A stretch of DNA of 64,000 nt from Pinus tabuliformis (GCA_031772625.1 CM062816.1:828674556-828738555), one strand, 5' to 3'. Shown: positions 45,402 to 56,300, counted from the first letter of the stretch. Numbers and translations: made by a program. The notes: generated by a model from the sequence alone, not told the origin.

Positions 45402-47640
45402 TGAATATGCTATATATCAACATCAGGGGTCTTGGAGCAAACCCCAAATATATTTCTCTAAAAAAAAAAATTTCTCATCTTCATACAAGTTGATTTTAAT
45501 TCAGGAAACAATGCACAACAGTCATGACACTATCTCATACTTCAGAAGAATGTTCCCATCATGGTATATAGAGGCAACGGAGGCGTCGGGACTCTGTGGA
45601 GGACTAGCGGTGCTATGGGATTCGAGGTGGATCTCTGCTAAAACTTTAAGATGCCTTGGAGGAATCTTGATCACTGTAAAATATAGAGGATGTGCAGACA
45701 GGTTTCATATATTGAACATCTATGCACCCTACAAGGATAGAGCCTCCTATTGGAACCATTTTTTTTCCTCTGGCATTTTAAAGAACGAAGCGCTCCTCAT
45801 TGCGGGAGATTTGAATTGTACACTGGGACCAGATGAAGTGTGGGGAAAAGGAAAAATAGATGACTCTATTGGAGAGAAAATTAAAGAAGCAATGTTGCAA
45901 TATAACTATGTCGACATTAGCCCGAAATCTTTGTCTCCCACTTGGGACAATGGGCATACGGGAGAAGCATATATAGCAAAAAGACTGGACAAATTCATCA
46001 CGCACGAAAAACTGCTGGAGAAACATGGTATCTCGAGCTCCCGCACTCTCCCTGTTTTTATGTCAGACCATCGACCAGTTACTTTACAATGGATGAATCC
46101 AGAAGCGCGGAAAAGTTATCCATTCAAATTCAACAGGTATTGGCTAGAAGAGGAAGCATTTAACAACATGGTCCGCGAGTTTTGGATTGGTAACAGTTCT
46201 ACAATAGAGGCCTCTCCATCAGAGAACCTGATTAGCAAAATGAGCAATCTCAAATCCAAAGTGAAAGAATGGAAAATTCAAAAAAAACAATCAAATTGTA
46301 TATAACTGAAGAAAATTGAAAAGGAACTAGCTGAAATAGCTGATAGTATGACTGCCCACTCCATGCAATGGAATACTCGGGAACGGATTTGGGAACTTGA
46401 AAAAAAAAGCAGAAAATTTTAAAGATTGAAGAAATCTCTTGGCGGCTCAAAAGCTGAGCCACTTGGCTGAAGGAGGGTGATAAAAATACCAAATTCTTTC
46501 ATCGCTTTGCTAGCAAAAGACGAGCCTCAAATTCTATTTGGCAAATCAAGAATGAAGAAGGCAAACATCTATACTCCCAAGAAGACATTTCCAAGGAGGC
46601 TATCAACCATTTTAAAAAAGCGTACAAGCAGGAGACTAACAGGGAGATAAATGATATCTTATAGGGTATAGATCCTTTTCCAAATATGTTTGAGGATGAA
46701 GACAATGAAAGACTATTTGCTGCTATAATGGAGGAAGAGTTACTCTCTGTAATGAAATCATTTAAAAATGAAAAATGTTGCGGCCCAGATGGTTGGACCA
46801 TAGATATCTTCATCCACTTCTTTGATTTAATGAAAAGAGACATCTTGGGAATGGTGGAAGAAACCAAAATACAAGGGAGAATTCATCAAAATATTTCTTC
46901 CACCTATATAGCTTTGATTCCAAAAGGAAAGGACTCATTTTCTTTTGCAGACTACAGGCCGATTTCCTTATGCAATGTTATTTATAAAATCATTTCTAAA
47001 ATTATTGCAGAGAGAATTTGAGGCAATTTTTCTGTTCATATCACTAAAGAACAGCACGGGTTCTAAGTGGCAGAAACATTTTAGAAGCCGTGGCCATAGC
47101 AAAAGAAGCTTTACATTCAATGCAAACAAAAAATATTGGTGCTGCCATACTTAAAATTGATCTTAAAAAAGCCTACGATTTCCTTGACTGGAGCTATCTG
47201 AGATGTTTGCTTATCAAGATCGGGTAAATGACCTGTGCACAAATTGGATCATGGCATGTGTTGAAGGAGTTAAGTACGCGATCCTCATTAATGGATACCC
47301 TACATCTTTTTTTCCGACTGAAAGAGGGCTCCATCAGGGGTGTTCACTGTCTCCAATTTTATTCATCTTGGTCATGGATACCCTTAGTCTTCACATCAAA
47401 AATGCGGTTGCAGCAGGGAATATCGCCCTCTTTCCATCTCCAGAGGTAACTTTCTTACACACAACCTCTTTGTGGATGACGTTCTTCTGTTTGCTTTGCT
47501 TTGTAGAGATACATGGCATAAAATGTATGAGATAATAAATTCTTTTCAAAGGGCTACAGGACTATACGTCAATGAAGGTAAATCCACATTTCATTATGGT
47601 AAGGTTAGTACGGAGGAGATGGAATATATCTCATAGCTAT
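45398..47640 (+). pseudogene. L1B ORF2 N-terminal half: APE endonuclease and RT
   Basis: It starts at ATG 45398 or 45401 with MLYINIRGLGANP, the usual LINE endonuclease start. A run of ten A (about 45462-45471) carries a one-base shift. Endonuclease motifs follow: LILIQETM (catalytic Glu), LLIAGDLNCTLG and MSDHRPVTLQ near 46065. RT begins near 46440 with WLKEGDKNTKFFHRFASKRR, then CCGPDGWTIDIF, ALIPKGKDSFSFADYRPISL and RGLHQGCSLSPILF, followed by a frame change into LFVDDVLLF near 47475. Several frameshifts and stops (for example 46303 and 47020) break it. Confidence 0.88.
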
Positions 47641-47654
47641 CTAATATTCAGGTC

Positions 47655-49435
47655 GTGTCCTTAAAAGAGGGGTTAAAATATTTGGGGTACCATCTTAAAC
47701 CCATGGGCTACAATTCTTCTGACTGGTCATGGAACATTAACAGAGTTTATAGGAGAATAGCTGGGTGGGAGTTTAAATGCTTATCTCTTGCGGGCAGAAT
47801 GATATTAACTCAGTCAGTTCTTGCTCAAATATGTGTATACTGGGCACCTCTGTTTTACATTCCATCGGCTATAATAAAGAAACTGAACCGTTTAATGGCC
47901 ACCTTTATCTGGGGAGGATGTAAGGAAAAGAGAAAATATCATCTCACTAAATTGGAAAATATCTCCCTTCCAAAAAAAATAGGCGGCTGGGGCATCATGA
48001 TTCTACGTCTCTTGGCATGGCTTTACTGTGCAAATCTTTGTGGTGAGCAGTTTTTGGGCATAGCATATGGAGTCAAACAATCAAAATGAAATACCTTGGA
48101 AATAAAGATATTTACTTCTGGTACAGAAACAGTCTTAAATGGCCCTCTAAAGGTTTAGCGATTTGGAGAAGTTTTCAAAAAATTCTTCCTTTTTTCTATA
48201 AGAACCTTATATGGAAATTACAATATGGAAACAACATCCTCATAGATGTTGATGCTATCAAGGGTGTAGATATGGAACCTAAAATCGCTCCACAGCGCCT
48301 CTCGCTCCTCCATCAAAAAGGTCTTTTCTTCTGGGCACAGGTTATAAAAGGATGGAAGGATGCCATTCCACTATGGAAATTCGACAAAGAACTGGGCCTA
48401 GAAGGAGAATTGGCTGCCCAATGGAACAGAATTGTCTGGAACATGAAAAGTGTAGGTTTTTATAAAACAGAGGACAGAGACTGCATTGATTGGCAGGTAA
48501 AAAAAGGCAAGTCCATTGTATTAGTTAAAGACATTTATCACTCCTTGATTGAACAGCTAAGGGAGGCCCCCCGGAAAATCTTTCCATACTCATTATGGAA
48601 AGTAAGCTGCCCGCTAAAAATCACTATGTTTCCGTGGCTAGTATATCATGATAAAAATATTACATGGACAAACTTGCAAAAAAGGAGCTGGCAGGGGCCA
48701 GCCATATGCATTATCTGCCTTGCCAACACAGAAGACAATCTACACATTTTTTTAAATTGCCCACAATATCAGCGATTGTGGATGCAAATGGCATCTTCTT
48801 TTGGCTTCCCTGCTATTTCACACCCATCCATAACAGAAGCATTTGAATGGTGGGCTTATCAAAAAGATATATGGCGACCCATTCCATTAATTGCTTTCTG
48901 GTTTATATGGAAATGGAGAAACAAAAGAATCTTTCAAAATAGCATGGAGAATTTTGGGCGTATTATGGATAAGATTATTCCTTATTACTTCTCCATACTC
49001 CAAAATATTCCTCAACAGAAAAATATCCAGATGACAGCCTCTGACTCTCAGCAACTTTTCTTCCCAAGGGCCCACTTCGACGGTGTAGCAAAGGATGGCA
49101 TATGCGCTTGTAGTGTTTACATTGGTATATCAAATGATCTCCAATACTTCATGTATTGGAATGGTGGCAACGGGACAAGTAATAAAGCAGAGGCCATGGC
49201 TCTGCATGCACTGCTTCTTTTCTATACATTCATGGATGTCGGGCCTATCAATGTTTATGGTGACTCTAAATTAATCATAGAACATGTGAAAGGCATACAT
49301 GACATAGAAAATGACACCCTGACAGGATGGCTGAACAGGATTGCATCACTATGGAAACCTGATATATTTCCTATCTTATATATAAGACGTAAACAAAATG
49401 ATCAAGCGGATGCACTTTCTAAGAAAGGAATGTAA
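47655..49435 (+). pseudogene. L1B ORF2 C-terminal half: thumb, zf-RVT, RNase H
   Basis: Open pieces 47655-48089 and 48086-49435 abut with one frame change. They contain WEFKCLSLAGRMILTQSVLA and TFIWGGCKEKRKYH (RT thumb), CPLKITMFPWLVYHDK followed by C-I-I-C...H...C (zf-RVT, about 48607-48760), and an RNase H domain. The RNase H reads HFDGVAKDGICACSVYIG (Asp at about 49078), SNKAEAMALHAL (Glu), VYGDSKLIIEHV (Asp) and QADALSKKGM (Asp), so all four catalytic acids are present. The last 449 codons are uninterrupted. Confidence 0.88.
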
Positions 49436-49700
49436 TCTCCATTTGGTAACTGACACCTGAGCATTTCTATGGAATCCTGCACATATGTCATACAACCTTT
49501 CTCTATGCCCGACATATAAGGTCGACAAATTTCTAGTATGCTTTGAGCTCTTTTTTCTGGAAAACATCTCAGATCTACAGGTATCTATACAGTTTTTGAA
49601 AGTCTAATCTTTTGCCTATGATGAAAAGAATTATCAGTCAGTCATAAAATATTTTGTATATGTACAAAGAAAGAAAATGAATTGAAAATCCTTTACCACT

Positions 49701-49864
49701 CATATATCTCCAAGGTAGTATCAACTGTCTTCCCAACAATACGTCTCCAATCCTTCAGCTTTCTGAACTAATCTTCCAATAGTCTAGCACATTCTACCAA
49801 CTCAATGCATCTGACCTCAACACAGTGAACCCTCTCTGCCAACTGCTTCCACCGCGCCTATACC
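49701..49864 (-). other. Possible short coding remnant in X
   Basis: On the minus strand a frame from about 49860 to a TAA near 49698 reads RWKQLAERVHCVEVRCIELV and, after one TAG, FRKLKDWRRIVGKTVDTTLE. It looks like a helical, charged protein. It is not recognised; it may be part of X gag or chance. Confidence 0.25.
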
Positions 49865-50149
49865 ATGCTTCTTCTTACCATCAATCAACAACATGATGCT
49901 TACTTCAGCCACCAAGAGTCATCGATTTTCAAATTCCAATTATCGGCCAACATAACGCCAACACATTCAATACAATTTCATACTACAGGAATCCACGCTC
50001 AAGCTGGTATCACAACAAAATTTCATTACCAACATCAAATTAAAAGTATAGCAACTGAAAACACGGATTTGAAACCTGTGTGTTACGGAGGCAGTGGAGA
50101 TAGAAGTGGGAAACATTGGCAAGAGTTCGAAGCCCGCAAAGATGGTTGA
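49865..50149 (+). CDS. Unassigned 94-codon frame in X
   Basis: This frame starts MLLLTINQQHDAYFSHQESS and ends HWQEFEARKDG. The N-terminus is rich in Ser, Thr, Gln and His and poor in acidic residues, loosely like an organelle targeting peptide. No known domain. It lies on the opposite strand to X and just upstream of another plus-strand ORF with a TATA-like box between them. It may be a captured host exon or a chance frame. Confidence 0.2.
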   Translation: MLLLTINQQHDAYFSHQESSIFKFQLSANITPTHSIQFHTTGIHAQAGITTKFHYQHQIKSIATENTDLKPVCYGGSGDRSGKHWQEFEARKDG

Positions 50150-50196
50150 TCTCCTTCGTTGATTTCACAGTGAACAGAATAGAATTGCGATTTGCT

Positions 50197-50203
50197 TATA
50201 TAA
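50197..50203 (+). promoter_or_regulatory. TATA-like box ahead of the 50313 ORF
   Basis: TATATAA lies 74-110 bases upstream of the two candidate ATGs of the next ORF, a usual TATA-to-start distance in plants. No other element was identified. Confidence 0.3.
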
Positions 50204-50276
50204 TCATCGAGAGGTCGTGGGGTTCTACAGATTGCAAAAGAATCATCCAGCAATCCTAGATTGAAGGCCACCCAAA

Positions 50277-50678
50277 TTGAAAAAACACTCGTCGGAACCA
50301 CTGAGTGTCTATATGCCATCCAATGACGAGGGTGGAGCTTCTGCTCCCATTCCCAATGAAGATAAATCTAGGAGGTCCGTCTCAATTGTTGGTGGAAGTG
50401 GAATTGGTGAAATTGTTCTGCTGGGCGGAGTTCTGGCCGTTGGAATTGTAGCAGGAGCGCTTGTGAAGATGAAACGTTGGCCAAAGGGAAGAGAAATCCA
50501 CCCTGGGAATGACCACGAAAAAGAATTGTTTGTAAAAATTCTGGCAAATTCAGGGGATGATTCCCGAGAAGACCTCATGCACCGCCCCGATCAAGCCATG
50601 CAATCTATGGCCTGTTGCAACCACAATGCTCACCGCACCAAATTCCTATTCATGGCATATGCCCTGCTGCAACCATGA
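50277..50678 (+). CDS. Small ORF with one transmembrane segment, function unknown
   Basis: 133 codons from the first ATG (50277), or 121 from ATG 50313 (MPSNDEGGASAPIPNEDKSR). A basic segment (KSRR) is followed by a hydrophobic Gly/Val/Leu-rich span of about 22 residues (IGEIVLLGGVLAVGIVAGAL) and then a basic KMKRWPKGR, the layout of a single-pass membrane protein with a positive stop-transfer flank. The C-terminus is hydrophilic with CCNHNAH. It is GC-richer than its surroundings. It does not resemble any retrotransposon protein I know. It may be a host gene fragment captured by X. The first ATG is less likely than 50313, which begins the compact reading. Confidence 0.35.
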   Translation: MKKHSSEPLSVYMPSNDEGGASAPIPNEDKSRRSVSIVGGSGIGEIVLLGGVLAVGIVAGALVKMKRWPKGREIHPGNDHEKELFVKILANSGDDSREDLMHRPDQAMQSMACCNHNAHRTKFLFMAYALLQP

Positions 50679-50751
50679 TGTTCACTACCATGCGATCAAT
50701 CAGGATCAACTGCCTGCCCATGATCCACCAGATCCCGCGAAATGAAACGTT

Positions 50752-50808
50752 GATCCACCACATGACCAGTCACGATTCCATAGTAGCGTGACTGTCACAT
50801 GGTGGATC
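50752..50808. repeat. Strong hairpin, ~20-bp arms
   Basis: The left arm GATCCACCACATGACCAGTC (from 50752) pairs with the right arm GTGACTGTCACATGGTGGAT (from 50788), with a 14-base loop and about two mismatches plus one bulge. The phrase GATCCACCA also occurs at 50722. The hairpin lies about 75 bases after the transmembrane ORF and 300 bases from the X PBS. Confidence 0.8.
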
Positions 50809-51097
50809 CGCGCTTTCTAGGTGCGGTATTTGCAGAGCGTTTAAGGGAGAGTCGATTAGCGTGTGAATAAGATTCAAACCCGTGTTGAGCCCCAACCAAG
50901 TTTCAGTGGACCAACACGTGTATTAGAATAAAAATCCGAGTTGCTTCTGATCTTCACCCAAAAAAATAAAAATAAAAAAAATTCCATGTTTTTTTTTTTC
51001 AGCACCTCGCCTCCTCACCAGGCCTCTTTTGTACCAGCTTTGTACCAGCTACTAGGGGCCACAATTCTACCACTCACACAACCATTAAGTTTCACCA

Positions 51098-51109
51098 GCT
51101 CTAATATCA
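51098..51109 (-). other. Degenerate primer binding site of element X
   Basis: The minus strand reads TGATATTAGAGC, 10 of 12 identical to the initiator-Met PBS TGGTATCAGAGC, two bases after the LTR. The two-base offset is the same as in element H. Confidence 0.6.
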
Positions 51110-51111
51110 CA

Positions 51112-51511
51112 TGTAGTAGATTCAATCAACTAATAAAACACACATAAAAAATGTCAAAAAACATATAAATTAGACATGGCGGAAAAGGCCTCGGCCTCAC
51201 TGTATTCCTCTCATGATGCAATCCAACGTACAAATAATGATAATAGTACAAATAAACACATGAGCAAGTTAGTTTCAATATATTACGTCTATCTTGGACA
51301 TTATGGTTGAGCAAATTTCTCAACCAAACACTAATCTAGGAGCATAACTAGTTGGAGAGAATCTATTAATCAACAAGGCTTAAACTGACTCCTAACAACG
51401 AGGAACAAACTCAATCTAGAAAGGTAGGATTAAGTCCCACTTTCTTGATTTTAATTAATTTAATTGTTTTGGACTTATAATTGTTTTCATCACATGAGAG
51501 TGAGGCTAACA
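51112..51511 (-). repeat. 5' LTR of element X
   Basis: It is 400 bases with ends TGTAGTAGATTC and GAGGCTAACA. It has the same length as the copy at 19779, with about 38 mismatches by eye. Target duplication AAATT follows at 51512-51516. Confidence 0.88.
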
Positions 51512-52013
51512 AAATTGCACCACCAGGCCACCTCACCACCAAAATTGGACTCGAATTAGGCTTGGTACCCAATTTTGGCAGTGTACTCCCCAACGGATGA
51601 GTTCTTATACCAAATGAGTCTATTGTTGTCCTTGTCTAATATTTTGATCATGGCAAAAACAAGTAAGCTAACAAAAGCATTCCATTCGAATGACTCTTGA
51701 TTATTTAAGCCCAGTTCCTCTGTTGGTTTCCAAGATTGATTTCACTAGTATTAAACCTCTATATTACAAGCATTTGCTAGTTGCAAACATAAATGGTGTG
51801 CAATGTGTCAATCAAGTTTTCTAAGAGCCTATATTGATCCCTAGCACCGATCCAAGGATCCAAACCTATTTTGGTATATTCCATACTCATCATGTGACCT
51901 AGGGTCCAATAATTGGGAATGCACCATAGAGAGCCTTCAAACCAAGGAGGAGTTTGGACATAATTTACGTGGAAATTGAATCCACCCAATCTCAAATTTT
52001 CAGCCAAAATACA
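51512..52013 (-). pseudogene. LINE2 middle piece between X and L1A
   Basis: Minus frames carry the LINE segment between RT thumb and zf-RVT: GLDPWIGARDQYRLLENLID (about 51870-51800) matches the usual DPWIG...RL...L motif, and DNNRLIWYKNSSVGEYTAKI (about 51640-51580) matches the segment before zf-RVT. It connects in register to 59075 upstream, across L1A, and to 19778 downstream, across X. It has many stops. Confidence 0.8.
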
Positions 52014-52027
52014 TACTCTTCATTGTT
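52014..52027. repeat. Target site duplication of L1A, 3' copy
   Basis: TACTCTTCATTGTT is identical to 59061-59074. It abuts the T run that is the minus-strand poly(A) tail. Confidence 0.93.
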
Positions 52028-52036
52028 TTTTTTTTT
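52026..52036 (-). other. Poly(A) tail of L1A
   Basis: Eleven T on the plus strand form the minus-strand poly(A). The first two overlap the target duplication. Confidence 0.85.
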
Positions 52037-52252
52037 AACAAGATCAGGTACTTATATATTATAAAAACTTTGAGGAGCCAAGTCCTGTTACATATGTAAG
52101 GAGAAATGAAGAAGGAGAAATCCAAAAAGGGTTCGCAGACCCTGACTCCTTGTTGGAAGACTTGAGGAGAATAGATTGAAAAAGAAAACGACTATATTGC
52201 CGTACATACAGACCTACAATAAGACAAAATTTACAAGACATAAGACAGATTG

Positions 52253-52594
52253 CTAAAGCTGGTTAACAGAGTCATCAATCTGAGGTTCTTTCTTTACACT
52301 AGCTCTCGTTGAGGTCTCGGCTTGCATACTCTGAGTGATGGATTTGATGTGAGCAATTGCTTCCTCCATGTGGTTACATTTTTCCTTTAAACTTTCTATC
52401 TCTGCTTTCTGTTTTTCCAACTTCTTTCTCTTTGATCTGTTGTCTGCTTGATATTCCTCTTTGAGTTCATTGAAATGCTTAACGAATCTTGCTATCATAA
52501 AACAATGGGCTTTACATAACGTGCAACTGCTATTTGCGATCACTCTATCCAGAGGATTCTCAGCTTGATCTCTGTTTTCCGGATTCGCGGCCAT
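52253..52594 (-). CDS. L1A ORF3: 113-residue coiled-coil protein, function unknown
   Basis: The start is taken at ATG 52594 (MAANPENRDQAENPLDRVIA); the in-frame ATG at 52765 would add 57 residues that look like translated UTR (Leu/Ser/Pro/Cys-rich). Residues about 27-33 hold C-T-L-C-K-A-H-C, and the middle is a strong coiled coil (FVKHFNELKEEYQADNRSKR, then KLEKQKAEIESLKEKCNHME). The end is polar with KKEPQIDDSVNQL. It ends about 215 bases before the poly(A) tail. No plant LINE domain known to me fits. It may be a third LINE protein or a host exon picked up by 3' transduction. Confidence 0.55.
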   Translation of the reverse strand: MAANPENRDQAENPLDRVIANSSCTLCKAHCFMIARFVKHFNELKEEYQADNRSKRKKLEKQKAEIESLKEKCNHMEEAIAHIKSITQSMQAETSTRASVKKEPQIDDSVNQL

Positions 52595-53347
52595 ATCAGG
52601 AGTGCTTTTGGGGGAGAGGATGCAATAGGGGATCAGGGAGAAGAATCTGGGGGAGTAAAGAGGAAGAGGGAGACAGGAAGAATATGAGGAGAATAACTGG
52701 AGGCGGGCACAGACCAGAGAAGAGACCACGCAGATGTATAACAACCGAGCACTGTGCTTTACCAAATTAAAGTACCTCTGGTTAGCAAAGAACAGAAACA
52801 GAGCCTGGAAATTACAAAAGTTACCCCTGGAGGCTTTTGAAGGCGACCTCTCGACTATGCTGGACTGATGGCGACCACGCTTGCTACAGGACTCCTGTTG
52901 CTGGTTACCAAAGACTGGACCTTTGCTCTTCTACGAATTAAAGAGTGAGATACTGATATGCGCATAGAGGGAGAGGTTCGGAGATATATAAAGAGGAGAG
53001 GTAGGTTGAGCAAGCAGGAAAGACGAAATATACTCAAAGATCTGGCCGGGCTTGGGATCATGCTTAGGATCTTTGATGCAGTCTATGGGGATTTTGAAAG
53101 GACTCCTACCTAATTTCTGCTTGAGAGAGTCACGAGAGGCCTGAGGGGTCAAGATCCCATAATCGATCCAGGTTGATTGAGTGGCAAGCGAGGAGAAGGG
53201 AGGAACGAAGTCGAGATGTGGCAGACTGCGTGCGACTTGTCTAATTTTGGACAGAGAGCACAAGAGGAGATATGATGACTGATGAGACTTGAGTTCGAAG
53301 ACATACTGTTATGACTGATCAGAGGATTTGAAAGTCAGCTAAGCCAA
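52595..53347 (-). other. L1A region between RNase H and ORF3, with possible promoter
   Basis: A TATA-like TTTATATATC (minus strand, plus coordinates about 52983-52992) lies about 390 bases upstream of the ORF3 ATG and is followed by a pyrimidine-rich leader. A 110-codon frame (53263-52931, MCSLSKIRQVARSLPHLDFV) also lies here and resembles nothing known. The segment is not part of the usual LINE 3' UTR as far as I can tell. Confidence 0.35.
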
Positions 53348-56300
53348 CTACGGAATTGATTTTTCATAGATGGAGTCATTTTCCCGAACTTGACCATTCT
53401 GTCTATTGGAGGCCTTGGTGGCATAGGAATCCGCTTCTATGTTGTTGTCTCTTAGGACATGTTTGAAAGTCGTGTCCCCCATATTTCTGATGTTGTCCAC
53501 AATCCTGAGCTTTATATTATTGAGGGCCGCTTTTTTGAATTCTGCCCCCGAAACCAAGGCTGCAATAACGATGGCCGAGTCTCCCAGGATGATTGGATTC
53601 CTAATTCTCAACCGTTTCAGGATGATGGTACCTAGGAGAAGGTTGTAAGCTTCTGCCATATTATTTGACATTTGGCCCAATCCCCATTCATAGATAACAA
53701 GAATTTTGCCTTGATGGTCCTTTATAATGCCCCCTGCTCTAGCTTTCCCCGGATTGTTTTTAGAGGCTCCGTCAAAATGCAGAGTGGGACGATTCTGGTC
53801 TAGAATCCATTGACTTACTTCTTCCTTGGTGCCTCTGAGCTTCCAGTGAATCCTTTTCGTGTATGCTTTGGGTTGAGCTTGATCGTTATTAATATAACTG
53901 ATGCAGAATTTGTTGTACCAATCAGTCTCTTCTTTGTGCCAGCTTGATTGATCTGGGGGAGCGACGGAATTAGCACTTATTGTTTCAGAGATGAGCGCTA
54001 TAGTTTTTGCCAGTATGCGGGCTGGATTTGGCTTCTTGTTATTGAAAATACAATTATTCCTAGCTAGCCAGATTTTCCAACTGAGAGTAGCTGGGATGCA
54101 TTTCCACAGGCGGATGATGTTGTTTTTTCCTTTCTTAGGAAAAGGATAACATTTCACCCAATTTTTTTGGAGAGAGGAGAGCTGGTCAAAAGTCTCTCCA
54201 ATTTCCATTGGTTTGATAATCTGAGTCCAGCAGCTTTGGGCGAGAGGACAGAGGAAGAAAAGATGATGACTACTTTCCTCCTCAGCGCGACAGAAGCAGC
54301 ATATTGAGGGGCCCGAAATCCCTCTTTTCCTAAGATTCTCAGCTGTGAGAATCTTGCCTTTAAGAAGAGTCCAATTGAAGTGTTTGATCTTTGGTAGGCA
54401 CTCTTATTTCCAAACTGTTGTGTAGAGATTCCATTTGACTGTTGTAGTGGATGCCTGAAGAAATTTGTATCCCTCTTTGACAGTAAATTTTCCTCCGTTG
54501 GGATCCCAGATGTACCTATCTTCAGCCCCTATGTTGGTGGAGGCAGAGCCTGTGAGAGAGACCTTGAGATTGGACCAATGATCTCTGAGATCATTGGGAA
54601 TTTGGAGGTCCTTCCAATCTTGCCAGATGTTGTGGTCCCATATTGAGATATCGTACAAGGAGGTTAAATTTTTAGCTTCCATCCAAATTTGCAGAGGTCT
54701 GAGGTCTTGAAGGAGGTTTCTTGGTTTGGCACCCATGATTCTATCAGTCCAGATGTTTATATCCTTACCGTTTCCAGGCACTTTGGAAATGTTGTCTCTG
54801 AATTGAGGGAGAACTTTTTTGATGAGCTTCCAGACAGGAGTGCAAGATCTTTCAGCTATTGTTTCGGAGAGGAGATTAGAGTTCGGTCCATTGAGATATT
54901 TTCTTTTCAAGACCTCCACCCACCAAGAGCCTTTGCCAATGAGGATTCTCCAGATCAGCTTGAAACCCATAGCACGGTTGGAGAGGCTCGGGATTTTAAT
55001 GGCTAGGCCTCCCTTTTCGTATGGAAGAATTACTTGATCCCATTTGACAAGGCTGAATTTTTTAGACTCTTGCTTTCCTCCCTGCCAGAGGAAGCTTCTC
55101 ATAATTAGTTCCATATGCTTATGAATACTGGCAGGAGCCAAAGTAACCGCATATTGATAGATGGGGAGAGCAGAGAGGATAGCCTTTATAAGGGTTGATC
55201 TACCAGCCAAATTTAGCCAAGACACTCCCCAACTTTGAAGGAGACCTCTCATCTTTTCTATATGTTTGGCCCAAATCTCAGCCTTGACTGTTTCTTTGGC
55301 TAAAGGCAGGCCCAGATAAGAGAAGTAACTCCAATTCCTTTGCACTGGAATGTCCAATATCAAGGAGATTCTTTGCCTGATTTGGTCAGAGACATTCCAA
55401 GTATATATCTTGCATTTTTTGTTATTCAGCATCCCTCCTGAGGCTGCTAGGAAGGCATCCAAGACTTTCTTGAATCTTTTTGCCATTAGACTTGAGGCTC
55501 CCCCAATGAGTAGGGTGTCATCCGCAAAGAGCGAATGGTTAATTTCTTTAGTCCCCCTCTCTATACCAATTCCAGTGATCTCTTTGAGCTTGCGAAGATT
55601 TTCTAAGTGAATGCTCAAGGTTTCCGCCATTATGATGTATAAGAAGGGAGAGAGAGGGCAGCCTTGCCTCAATCCCCTCGTGCTTCTAAAGTAACTGCTT
55701 GGACGACCATTGATCAGGGGGGCAGTCCAGGGATTGGAGATACACCCAATGATGATGCTTATAAAAAATTTTGAGATCCCGAATTTTTTGAGAACAGCTG
55801 TTAGAAAGTGGTGATCAACTCTATCAAAAGCGTTTGCCATGTCTAGTTTGATTATCATGCCACGTTCTTTCCTGCTGATGCTGCTGTGGATTGCTTCTTG
55901 TATCAGGATGACGTTATCTATGATTTGCCTATGAGGAACAAATCCCCCTTGATTCTCTAAGATTAGGTGAGGAAGGAGCTTTTTGAGCCTATTGGCTAAT
56001 ATTTTGGTGACGATCTTGTAAGAGACATTACAAAGGGAGATTGGCCGAAAGCGGTCAAAAGAAAGGGGGTTAACGTCCTTAGGGATGAGAGCGAGGTGTG
56101 AGGATTTGGTGTTTTCTCCCATCTTGTAATTTTTGAAGACATTTTTTACCATCCGCACAAAGTCTTTTTTAATTGTATCCCAATGATTTCGGAAGAAGGC
56201 GACCGTGAAACTATCAGGGCCCGGGGCCTTATCTTGCTGCATACTGAAGGTTGCCAATCTAATTTCCTCTTCTGAGATGTCCTGGTCCAACTCTCGATTT

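Larger units (their letters stand above)
42390..49700 (+). mobile_element. LINE L1B (plus strand) inside element X
   Basis: A plant L1-type element with ORF1 (43732-45401) and ORF2 (45398-49435). It runs opposite to X. The 5' boundary is approximate: sequence character changes near 42390, and about 1.3 kb of pyrimidine-rich, ORF-free DNA precede ORF1. The 3' end lies after 49435, probably in the A-rich segment near 49665-49685. I did not find a confident target duplication. Several frameshifts and stops make it inactive. Confidence 0.8.
19779..51511 (-). mobile_element. LTR element X, host of elements Y, Z and L1B
   Basis: The two 400-base LTRs (19779-20178 and 51112-51511) are in the same orientation and flanked by the duplication AAATT (19774-19778 and 51512-51516). 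The PPT next to the lower LTR and the PBS-like site next to the upper LTR show the element is on the minus strand. LTR divergence is about 38 of 400 by eye, so it is older than Y and Z. After subtracting Y (with Z) and L1B, about 5.5 kb of X remain. They contain a Gag-like fragment but no recognised protease, RT or integrase, so X may be a non-autonomous (LARD-like) element or too decayed to read. Confidence 0.85.

Noticed and set aside
54689-55610. Plus-strand frames of about 70-105 codons
   Set aside because: Antisense shadows of the L1A reverse transcriptase.
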